From contig CAJTJG010000035.1 in assembly GCA_910576785.1 (NCBI GenBank), forward strand, positions 1-5,051: a stretch of 5,051 nt of DNA, written 5' to 3'. Shown here piece by piece: positions 1-5,051 of the stretch; position 1 is the first letter of the stretch; each line of letters opens with the position of its first letter. The notes under the pieces were generated by a model. That model was not told the DNA's origin. It made no database searches and saw only the letters and a list, made by a program, of their open reading frames with translations. The DNA comes from an uncultured Duncaniella sp. GTDB lineage: Bacteria > Bacteroidota > Bacteroidia > Bacteroidales > Muribaculaceae. Both the position numbers and the translations under genes were made by a program.

Positions 1-24
1 TTGTACGGTGGTGTGAGAGGACAA

Positions 25-66
25 GTGAACACGAAAGAGGTGAACACCTCAATTAGTGTTCACCTC
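25..66. repeat. Triple GTGAACAC-type motif with an 11-bp inverted repeat upstream of recF
   Basis: GTGAACAC occurs at 25-32 and 40-47, and its reverse complement GTGTTCAC at 56-63, so the motif recurs every 15-16 bp. The last two copies are the core of a perfect 11-bp inverted repeat: left arm 37-47, right arm 56-66, 8-nt loop. The left arm also takes part in a smaller nested symmetry, GAGGTG (37-42) against CACCTC (45-50), so two alternative hairpins are possible. The block lies about 26 bp upstream of the recF -33 element. It could be an operator for a dimeric regulator, or the terminator of a gene off the left edge. No T-run directly follows either arm, so a classical terminator is less likely. 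Symmetry is seen directly; function is inferred. Confidence 0.6.
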
Positions 67-91
67 CTACTCGATTTTGCCCTTACGGGGC

Positions 92-122
92 TTTGACGTG
101 AGGGGATTTTTGAGTACTTTTG
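92..122 (+). promoter_or_regulatory. Bacteroidota sigma-ABfr promoter for recF operon
   Basis: A TTTG -33 element at 92-95 is followed after exactly 19 nt by TACTTTTG at 115-122, which matches the Bacteroides -7 consensus TAnnTTTG at every fixed position. The family's usual geometry would start transcription around 126-131, while the recF ATG is at 131. The transcript would therefore have almost no 5' leader. The promoter also rules against the in-frame GTG at 56, which lies upstream of it. No other promoter of this quality is visible ahead of the five co-oriented genes. Confidence 0.8.
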
Positions 123-130
123 TAGCCGTT

Positions 131-1228
131 ATGCTGTTGAGAGAACTGACCGTCACCAATTTCAAGAATATCCCTTCGGCAGCCCTGGAGTTTTCCGGAA
201 AGGTCAATGGCCTGCTTGGAAACAACGGGGTGGGCAAGAGCAACCTGCTCGATGCCATATACTGCCTGAGCTTCTGTAAGAGTTTTACGGGAGTGAACGA
301 CCGTATGCTCATACGGCGCGGCGAGGAGTTTGCCATTGTCAGAGGGCGATACAGTCGCAAGGATATCGATGAGGAACTTGTGATGGGGCTTGCCGACGGG
401 CGCCGCAAGAGCCTGCGCCGCGGAGGCAAGGAATATCAACGGTTCAGTTCCCACATAGGGAGTTTTCCGCTCGTCATGATGGCGCCGCAGGATATAGACC
501 TCATACGCGAGAGCGGCGAGGAGCGTCGCCGATGGATGGATATGGTCATATCGCAGAGCGATCCATCCTACCTGAAACACCTTATCAGCTATAACAAGGC
601 GCTCGAACAGCGCAACCGCCTGCTGCGGCAGGGATGTGTGGACCCTCTCCTCTATGAAGCCACCGAGGTGGTGATGGAGGTAAGCGGAACCTTTGTGCAT
701 GCCCGCCGTGCGGAGTGGGTAGAGGAGCTTACCAAGCTTTTCTCTCGTTATTACAATGCCATTTCCGGTGGCGATGAAGAGGTGAGGCTTACCTATGTGA
801 GCCATCTCGATGATCCCGGACAGACACTGAAGTCTCTGCTCGACGGCGCCCGGCGCCACGACGAGATAGTTCGGCACACATCCGTAGGCATTCACCGCGA
901 TGATATCTCCATGGACCTTGATGGCATGCCCATGAGGCGCACCGGAAGTCAGGGCCAGTGCAAGACCTTCGTCATAGCCCTGAGGCTGGCGCAATACGAC
1001 TTCCTGAGATCATCCACTGGTATGAAGCCGCTGCTGCTGCTCGACGATATTTTCGACAAGCTCGATGCATCGAGGGTAGAGCGCATCATGACGCTCGTCA
1101 CAGCCGACGACTTCGGCCAGATATTCGTCACCGACACCAACCGTACCCATCTCGATGAGATCATGAGCCGAACCGGTGGTGACTACCGTCTCTGGAGTGT
1201 GGACAACGGTACATTCGCAACGCTATGA
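131..1228 (+). CDS. recF: DNA replication/repair protein RecF
   Basis: RecF is a cytoplasmic SMC-like ATPase that acts with RecO and RecR to load RecA at single-strand gaps and protect stalled forks. The 365-residue product has the usual family length. Its N-terminus (LRELTVTNFKNI) is the typical RecF beginning. Walker A is G30-N-N-G-V-G-K36-S37. The GIHRDD block lies at 253-258, the ABC-type signature SQGQ at 273-276, and Walker B LLLLDD at 301-306, followed by the D-loop DKLD at 309-312. All ATPase elements are intact. I chose ATG 131 because it gives the family N-terminus and sits just behind the promoter; a GTG at 56 would add 25 unlike residues. The stop overlaps the next start (ATGA, 4 nt), indicating translational coupling to the DUF721 gene. 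Confidence 0.96.
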   Translation: MLLRELTVTNFKNIPSAALEFSGKVNGLLGNNGVGKSNLLDAIYCLSFCKSFTGVNDRMLIRRGEEFAIVRGRYSRKDIDEELVMGLADGRRKSLRRGGKEYQRFSSHIGSFPLVMMAPQDIDLIRESGEERRRWMDMVISQSDPSYLKHLISYNKALEQRNRLLRQGCVDPLLYEATEVVMEVSGTFVHARRAEWVEELTKLFSRYYNAISGGDEEVRLTYVSHLDDPGQTLKSLLDGARRHDEIVRHTSVGIHRDDISMDLDGMPMRRTGSQGQCKTFVIALRLAQYDFLRSSTGMKPLLLLDDIFDKLDASRVERIMTLVTADDFGQIFVTDTNRTHLDEIMSRTGGDYRLWSVDNGTFATL

Positions 1229-1515
1229 AACGTACTTATCCACGCCAGATAGCGGCTATCATCGACGAGGCCATGAAGCGGGCAGGGCTTACAGACTCGC
1301 TCAACGAACAGCGCGCATCGGCGGCTTGGCCGGATGTGGTGGGACCGGTGGTAAACCGCTACACATCGCGCCGCTTCGTGACCGATGGTGTGATGCATGT
1401 CTATCTCACATCGGCGCCACTGAAGAATGAACTTTCGTTCAACAAATCCGGACTGATCGCGGCCATAAACCGCATAGTCGGCACGGATGTTGTCAAGGAG
1501 ATACAATTTCACTAA
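1225..1515 (+). CDS. DUF721 family protein, DciA-like helicase operator
   Basis: This 96-residue protein matches the DUF721 pattern. It has an N-terminal helix, then A34-W35-P36-D-V-V-G40, then T47 before a strand with V52-x-D54-G55, followed by the V-x-L-T-S-A-P-L-K-N-E-L segment (59-70). It ends with I81-N82 and VVKEIQFH (89-96). DUF721 includes DciA, a KH-like-fold protein that interacts with and loads the replicative helicase DnaB in bacteria lacking DnaC or DnaI. That role for this short Bacteroidota form is an inference from the family. It is shorter than many DciA proteins and is essentially only the domain. It overlaps recF by 4 nt (ATGA), so the two are probably co-translated. I see no signal peptide or membrane segment. 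Confidence 0.88.
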   Translation: MKRTYPRQIAAIIDEAMKRAGLTDSLNEQRASAAWPDVVGPVVNRYTSRRFVTDGVMHVYLTSAPLKNELSFNKSGLIAAINRIVGTDVVKEIQFH

Positions 1516-1552
1516 TCAGAGAAAACAGAATATAAAGAGTATATAGAAAACA
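1516..1552 (+). promoter_or_regulatory. A-rich translation-initiation leader of the thioesterase gene
   Basis: This 37-nt gap is the longest inside the operon. It is strongly A-rich and ends ATAGAAAACA directly before the ATG, with no Shine-Dalgarno motif. Bacteroidota commonly start translation from such A-rich, unstructured leaders. I see no TAnnTTTG box or terminator hairpin in it, so transcription probably continues through from recF. Confidence 0.45.
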
Positions 1553-1999
1553 ATGGCCAACCGTTGCGAAACCCCACAGCCGGGGCACTTCCGTCACCAC
1601 ATGCCGCTCCAGATGCGGTTCAATGACATAGACATGCTCGGACACCTCAACAACAGTGTCTACTTCACATTCATGGATCTCGCCAAGACACGCTATTTCC
1701 AGGCTGTGCTCGGCGACAAGCTCCGCTGGGGTGAGATCGGTGTGGTGATAGTCAATGTCAATTGCGACTTCTGTTCGCCCACGTTCTTCGATGATGACAT
1801 AGAGGTGGAGACTGCCGTCATTGCCATTGGCGAAAAGAGCCTCACACTCGAGCAGCGTGTCTACTCCCCGTCAAAGGGTGACGTGAAATGCCGTTGCGTC
1901 ACGGTGATGTCCGGATTTGACGCACGCACGCTCACCTCGGCGCCCATCACCGATGAGTGGCGCGAGGCTATCGAGAAATACGAAGATAAAAAATTCTGA
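1553..1999 (+). CDS. Acyl-CoA thioesterase, 4HBT hotdog fold (YbgC/FadM type)
   Basis: This 148-residue single-domain protein belongs to the 4-hydroxybenzoyl-CoA thioesterase-like hotdog family. The signature stretch is R22-F-N-D25-I-D27-M-L-G30-H31-L-N33-N34-S-V-Y37, close to the YbgC/FadM pattern D-x-D-x-x-G-H-x-N-N-x-x-Y. The acidic residue here (D25 or D27) is the expected catalytic one. The rest shows the usual strand pattern, including VVIVNVNCDF and IEVETAVIAIGEKSLTLEQRVY. Such enzymes are cytoplasmic oligomers that hydrolyse acyl-CoA; the acyl chain preferred cannot be read from sequence. ATG 1553 follows an A-rich leader. M17 is a possible later start, but the upstream residues give a normal length. 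The stop is 1 nt from the next start, so coupling to the rRNA methyltransferase gene is likely although the functions look unrelated. Confidence 0.87.
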   Translation: MANRCETPQPGHFRHHMPLQMRFNDIDMLGHLNNSVYFTFMDLAKTRYFQAVLGDKLRWGEIGVVIVNVNCDFCSPTFFDDDIEVETAVIAIGEKSLTLEQRVYSPSKGDVKCRCVTVMSGFDARTLTSAPITDEWREAIEKYEDKKF

Positions 2000-2000
2000 C

Positions 2001-3359
2001 ATGTCCCTCCCCGCCGAGTTCGTATCATTGATGGAGAGGATCGGACTGTCCGATCTTCCCGGGGCTCTTGCGTCCACGGAGCCTTCCGTGTCCGTGCGCC
2101 TCAACCCCCTGCGTCCGTCGCCAGATATGCCTGACGGATGTGAGCCTGTGGGATGGTGCGACGGCGGGTGGTATCTGCCCGCGCGTCCCTCGTTCACCCT
2201 CGATCCGGCTTTCCATCAGGGACGCTATTACGTCCAGGAGGCAGCCTCGATGTTCCATGCCCATATTGTCAGGAGTCTCTGTCCGGCAGGATCGTCGCCT
2301 CTGCGTGTGCTTGACGCATGTGCGGCTCCCGGCGGGAAAACTACAGCGGTAATAAGCGCCCTGCCTCCCGGATCGATGGTCGTGGCCAATGAATATGTCC
2401 CGGCCCGTGCGGCCATCCTCCGTGAGAACATCATCAAGTGGGGATCGCCCGATGTCATGGTAAGCCGAGGCGACACTGAGTCGCTATCGCGTCTGCGCGG
2501 AATGTTCGACCTCGTCATTGCCGATGTCCCTTGCTCGGGCGAGGGCATGATGCGCAAGGATCCCGAGGCCGTGGCTCAGTGGAGTCCCGCGCTCGTGGCC
2601 GAGTGTGCGGCAAGGCAGCGGGAGATCGTCGGGAATCTCTGGGAGACGCTACGGCCCGGCGGATACATGGTCTACAGCACCTGTACGTTCAACCGTAGCG
2701 AAAACGAGGAGATGATAGACTATATCGTGGACAGCCTTGGCGGAGAATGCGTGGAAATACCCGTGGAGCCCTCCTGGGGCATCTCTGGCGGCCTGTCGAC
2801 TCCGCATCCGTGTCAGCGGTTCATTCCGGGCCGTACCCGCGGAGAAGGACTGTTTGTGAGCGTTATTAGAAAGCCTGGATCGGCACCGGCCCGTGATCCC
2901 GGTCGGAAAAAGGTCGGGAAATCGCGTCCCGCTGCTATTCCTCAGGGAATAGGATCATGGATTGACACCCATGGTGGAGCGTATACCGTCCGGCTCACGG
3001 CCGACCGTGTGTCGGCCTTCCCGTCTGCCCACCTGCCGTTGCTCGAGGCCGTGGCCGGAGTCGTGGATGTGATCCACGAGGGAGTGACGCTCGGAGTGGT
3101 CAAGGGGCGCGACGTTGTCCCGTCACAGTCCCTCGCGCTCTCGGCGCTGCTGCGTGCCGAAGCATTTCCGCAAGTGGAGGTGGACCGCCCCACGGCGCTC
3201 CGCTATCTTCACGGTGAGAGTCCAGTGCTGCCCCCTGACACTCCGCGCGGATTTGTCCTGCTCACATGGCAAGGCTCCCCCTTGGGATTTGTCAAGAATC
3301 TCGGCAACCGGTCAAACTCACTTTATCCATCCACATGGCGTATACGCCAGAATATATAA
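2001..3359 (+). CDS. rsmF: 16S rRNA m5C methyltransferase, RsmF/NOP2/Sun family
   Basis: This 452-residue S-adenosylmethionine-dependent RNA cytosine-C5 methyltransferase resembles RsmF, which modifies C1407 of 16S rRNA in E. coli. The N-terminal part carries SVRLNPLR (31-38) and GRYYVQEAASM (74-84). The SAM-binding motif I is DACAAPGGKT (105-114). Motif IV DVPCSGEG (175-182) holds C178, the cysteine that releases product. Motif VI STCTFNRSENE (226-236) holds the nucleophile C228. A basic linker near 294-310 leads to the C-terminal half. The last 56 residues (LRYLHGE, PLGFVKN, NSLYPSTWRIR) match the PUA-like RNA-binding end of RsmF. ATG 2001 lies 1 nt after the thioesterase stop; an upstream TTG at 1917 would overlap that gene and add 28 unlike residues. 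The exact target base is inferred from family. Confidence 0.92.
   Translation: MSLPAEFVSLMERIGLSDLPGALASTEPSVSVRLNPLRPSPDMPDGCEPVGWCDGGWYLPARPSFTLDPAFHQGRYYVQEAASMFHAHIVRSLCPAGSSPLRVLDACAAPGGKTTAVISALPPGSMVVANEYVPARAAILRENIIKWGSPDVMVSRGDTESLSRLRGMFDLVIADVPCSGEGMMRKDPEAVAQWSPALVAECAARQREIVGNLWETLRPGGYMVYSTCTFNRSENEEMIDYIVDSLGGECVEIPVEPSWGISGGLSTPHPCQRFIPGRTRGEGLFVSVIRKPGSAPARDPGRKKVGKSRPAAIPQGIGSWIDTHGGAYTVRLTADRVSAFPSAHLPLLEAVAGVVDVIHEGVTLGVVKGRDVVPSQSLALSALLRAEAFPQVEVDRPTALRYLHGESPVLPPDTPRGFVLLTWQGSPLGFVKNLGNRSNSLYPSTWRIRQNI
3336..3349. repeat. Perfect 14-bp palindrome at the rsmF-trmD junction
   Basis: TGGCGTATACGCCA reads identically on both strands. It lies within the last codons of rsmF (W-R-I-R-Q) and ends 18 nt before the trmD ATG. 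In RNA it can fold as a 5-bp stem (TGGCG/CGCCA) with a TATA loop. It could influence trmD initiation or be a protein-binding site. It could also be a by-product of the conserved W-R-I-R codons. Confidence 0.5.
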
Positions 3360-3367
3360 ATGAAATC

Positions 3368-4048
3368 ATGCGTATAGACATTCTCACCGTATTGCCCGAA
3401 ATGATAGAATCGCCACTGAACTGTTCGATTCTGAAACGGGCACAGGACAAAGGACTCGCAGAACTCGTGGTGCACAATCTCCGTGACTATACCACCAACA
3501 AATATCGCAAGGTGGACGATTATCCCTTTGGCGGCGAGGCCGGGATGGTGATGCAGATCGAACCTGTGGACCGCGCCATCTCCGCACTCAAGGCCGAGCG
3601 TGAATATGACGAGGTGATATTTACCTCGCCCGATGGTGAGCAGTTCGACCAGCCCATGGCCAACACGCTCTCTCTCGCAGGCAATCTCATAATCCTCTGC
3701 GGGCATTACAAGGGGGTGGACTGGCGCATACGCGAGCACCTCATCACCAAGGAGATCTCCATTGGCGACTACGTGCTCACAGGCGGCGAGATACCGGCTG
3801 TGGTGATAGCCGACGCCATAGTGCGCCTCATCCCCGGTGTGATAGGCGACGAGCAGAGCGCCCTCAGCGATTCGTTTCAGGACAATCTTCTCGCTCCGCC
3901 CGTCTACACACGCCCTGCCGAATACAAGGGCTGGCGCGTGCCTGACATACTTCTGTCAGGCCACAAGGCACGCATAGATGACTGGCGACAGGAGCAGGCT
4001 CTGGCACGCACGCGAGCCCTGCGCCCCGACCTTCTTGACAAGGACTGA
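3368..4048 (+). CDS. trmD: tRNA (guanine37-N1)-methyltransferase TrmD
   Basis: TrmD adds a methyl group to N1 of G37 next to the anticodon, preventing +1 frameshifting; it is usually essential and acts as a dimer with a trefoil-knot SAM site. The 226-residue product has these motifs: GGEAGMVM (55-62), LCGHYKGVDWRI (110-121) and the knot motif EISIGDYVLTGGE (129-141). R153, S164 and D168 align by motif with E. coli R154, S165 and catalytic D169. The end GHKARIDDWR...TRALRPDLL is also typical. ATG 3368 gives the expected start (MRIDILTVLPEM). In-frame upstream starts at 3335 and 3266 lie inside rsmF and add residues unlike the family. It starts 8 nt after the rsmF stop, so both RNA modification genes are probably on one transcript. 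No terminator follows it. Confidence 0.96.
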   Translation: MRIDILTVLPEMIESPLNCSILKRAQDKGLAELVVHNLRDYTTNKYRKVDDYPFGGEAGMVMQIEPVDRAISALKAEREYDEVIFTSPDGEQFDQPMANTLSLAGNLIILCGHYKGVDWRIREHLITKEISIGDYVLTGGEIPAVVIADAIVRLIPGVIGDEQSALSDSFQDNLLAPPVYTRPAEYKGWRVPDILLSGHKARIDDWRQEQALARTRALRPDLLDKD

Positions 4049-4050
4049 TG

Positions 4051-4848
4051 TCATGCCGGCTCGTCTATCTTCTCCTCTATCTCGTTGACCTTCGTCTGGC
4101 CGGTTGAGGCCGGAGTTGAGATAGGGAGAGGTATCTTTACCCACAGGCAGTTGGGTATGAGACGCCACAGACCCACGAGTATATTCCAGCGCCAGTCTAT
4201 CACTGCCACGCGCCTGCGTGTGAGCAGCGCCTTCATGATGCGGGGCACGGCATAGGGCATCTCCATGGTCATCGGATAGTTCTCCGACGGATTCAGAAGT
4301 GGAGTCCTCACCCATCCGGGACGGATGTCGGTGAAGGCCACGTGTGCGCCGTCGATAGTGGCGAGCTGATTCAGCGCACGCAGGTAGGTCTGTTGAAACC
4401 GTTTTGAAGACGAATATGATGCCAGGCGCCCTATTCCGTTGGTTCCGGCCACCGAAGTTATGGCGGCGATCTGACCCTTGCGTCCAGAATCGCGGAAATA
4501 GCGGTAGGCTGTGGCCGTCATGCGTGCGAATCCCACCACATTTGTTTCCAGAGTGGCGAGTTCCTGATCCAGTTCGAGCGAGAAATTCTCATACCCGATA
4601 CCTGATACATGGAAGTATATATCCATGCCGCCGAGATGGTTTATCAGCATTGACAGTCCGCGGCACGATCCGGGCTTGGTCACATCGATCACAGCCGTGA
4701 AAATATTGTCCGGATATTCTTTCTTAAGCTCCTCGAGAGCCTCTTTGTTGCGTCCGGCGGCACCCACGAGCCATCCCTTGCGGGCAAGTCTCTCGGCCAC
4801 ACGGCGTCCCAACCCCGAGGTGGCACCCATTATTACTATACGTCTCAT
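4051..4848 (-). CDS. Short-chain dehydrogenase/reductase (SDR), NAD(P)-dependent
   Basis: This 265-residue classical-type SDR has an N-terminal Rossmann fold. The cofactor glycine motif is G8-A-T-S-G12-L-G14, and R33 after the second strand suggests NADP(H) preference. D55 (IDVT) contacts the adenine in relatives. The catalytic tetrad is complete: N103 (TNVVG), S132 (ITSVAG), Y145 and K149 (YSSSK). The R-P-G-W-V-R-T-P motif follows at 176-183. The usual NNAG motif is HVSG (80-83), an atypical variant. The C-terminal part (about 214-243) is rich in W, L, I and V with scattered arginines and may associate with the membrane, followed by a polar tail. Substrate is unknown. It converges with trmD, with 2 nt between stop codons. 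An A-rich stretch upstream of the ATG (plus-strand 4855-4869) fits Bacteroidota translation starts. I found no convincing promoter. Confidence 0.92.
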   Translation of the reverse strand: MRRIVIMGATSGLGRRVAERLARKGWLVGAAGRNKEALEELKKEYPDNIFTAVIDVTKPGSCRGLSMLINHLGGMDIYFHVSGIGYENFSLELDQELATLETNVVGFARMTATAYRYFRDSGRKGQIAAITSVAGTNGIGRLASYSSSKRFQQTYLRALNQLATIDGAHVAFTDIRPGWVRTPLLNPSENYPMTMEMPYAVPRIMKALLTRRRVAVIDWRWNILVGLWRLIPNCLWVKIPLPISTPASTGQTKVNEIEEKIDEPA

Positions 4849-4941
4849 ATATATACGGTTTTTCTTTTCTAAACATCCCGCAGCCGCAACGTGTTCATGG
4901 AAAACACTTTATTCCATCTCGCCAACCATCCATGTCAGCTT

Positions 4942-4986
4942 AAAATACAGAAAGATACGGCGGTGTGTCAAAATATAGAAAGATAC
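4942..4986. repeat. 17-bp direct repeat, two copies 28 bp apart
   Basis: AAAATACAGAAAGATAC at 4942-4958 recurs as AAAATATAGAAAGATAC at 4970-4986, with one mismatch in 17 positions. The 11-nt spacer (4959-4969) and the outer flanks are not shared. The second copy ends 9 nt before a -7-like box at 4996-5003. The placement fits paired binding sites for a transcription factor. A remnant of a mobile-element end or an integrase arm site is also possible. The repeat is seen directly; the function is unknown. Confidence 0.6.
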
Positions 4987-4995
4987 AAAAGACGC

Positions 4996-5003
4996 TATGT
5001 TTG
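4996..5003 (+). promoter_or_regulatory. Possible -7 promoter element for a gene to the right
   Basis: TATGTTTG matches the Bacteroidota -7 consensus TAnnTTTG at every fixed position. No TTTG or TTG is found at the expected 19-21 nt upstream, where the direct-repeat copy lies instead. If it is real, it may need an activator. Transcription would start near 5008, about 20 nt before the ATG at 5030. A short GCCGG/CCGGC stem (5003-5007 with 5020-5024) falls mostly in the resulting leader. Confidence 0.35.
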
Positions 5004-5029
5004 CCGGTGAATACGGACGCCGGCCCAAC

Positions 5030-5051
5030 ATGGTAAAGGTTTTCTTAGCCA
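5030..5051 (+). CDS. Possible start of a gene running off the right edge
   Basis: ATG at 5030 opens a frame reading MVKVFLA that is still open at the end of the window. The alternating hydrophobic and charged beginning is plausible for a cytoplasmic protein's first strand. The start lies about 27 nt downstream of a perfect -7 box. An in-frame ATG at 4997 overlaps that box and is less likely as the start. Seven codons are too few to name a family, and the frame could be open by chance. Confidence 0.3.

Noticed and set aside
37..66. Inverted repeat as a rho-independent terminator of an upstream gene
   Set aside because: No T-run directly follows either arm; not excluded, but an operator or other structure is at least as likely.
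56..130. Upstream in-frame GTG start for recF at 56
   Set aside because: It lies inside the inverted repeat and upstream of the promoter's -33 and -7 elements, and adds 25 residues unlike RecF proteins.
83..994. 303-codon open frame on the - strand across recF
   Set aside because: It is wholly antisense to recF, which has all its family motifs. The translation shows no recognisable domain and looks like a shadow of GC-rich codon use.
1917..2000. Longer rsmF from a TTG at 1917
   Set aside because: It overlaps the thioesterase by more than 80 nt and adds residues not typical of the family; ATG 2001 fits the 1-nt operon spacing.
3266..3367. Longer trmD from ATG 3266 or ATG 3335
   Set aside because: Both extensions lie in rsmF codons in another frame and precede the conserved TrmD N-terminus MRIDILTVLPEM.
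3360..3377. Five-codon minicistron (ATG directly after the rsmF stop, ending TAG) overlapping the trmD start
   Set aside because: It could in theory affect trmD initiation, but so short a frame is expected by chance and its peptide shows no leader-peptide pattern.
4891..4907. GTGTT/AACAC 5-bp stem followed by TTTATT as a terminator
   Set aside because: The stem is short and AT-rich with no gene reading into it on the + strand other than sequence antisense to the SDR; too weak to call.
4625..4978. 117-codon + strand frame over the SDR start and its upstream region
   Set aside because: It is mostly antisense to the SDR Rossmann region, has no domain signature and ends in low-complexity intergenic sequence.
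4961..5051. Insertion-sequence end suggested by GTGTGTCAAAAT near 4964
   Set aside because: The string resembles some IS termini, but no matching inverted end, target duplication or transposase is visible in the window.

Overview
This is a compact bacterial chromosomal window of moderately high GC with no mobile genes, RNA genes or CRISPR. It points to the order Bacteroidales. Gene starts lack Shine-Dalgarno sequences and instead have A/T-rich leaders. A textbook Bacteroidota sigma-ABfr promoter (TTTG-N19-TAnnTTTG) sits in front of recF. The short DUF721/DciA-like gene overlapping recF is also common in Bacteroidota. The GC level and frequent ATA isoleucine codons would fit a Muribaculaceae-like gut bacterium, but that rank is a guess.

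Layout. Positions 1-130 are a regulatory intergenic region: three copies of an 8-bp GTGAACAC-type motif, an 11-bp perfect inverted repeat, then the promoter. Five co-oriented genes follow on the + strand: recF (131-1228), a DUF721/DciA-like gene (1225-1515, 4-nt ATGA overlap), a hotdog-fold thioesterase (1553-1999, after a 37-nt gap), an RsmF-type rRNA m5C methyltransferase (2001-3359, 1-nt gap) and trmD (3368-4048, 8-nt gap). The spacing suggests one operon. A short-chain dehydrogenase/reductase gene converges on it from the - strand (4051-4848), with only 2 nt between the two stop codons. Positions 4849-5051 are mostly non-coding, with a 17-bp imperfect direct repeat, a perfect -7 box and possibly the first codons of a gene running off the right edge.

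How the genes work together. RecF (gap repair, fork protection) and a DciA-like protein (replicative helicase operation) form a replication/repair pair. RsmF-like and TrmD form a translation-fidelity pair that methylates 16S rRNA and tRNA G37. The thioesterase sits between the pairs with no obvious functional link. The SDR appears to be an independent transcription unit.

I see no convincing undescribed system. The genes are housekeeping families with their key residues intact. The points worth a second look are regulatory: the probably leaderless recF transcript, the triple motif upstream of it, the direct repeats near the right edge, and the terminator-free convergent junction.
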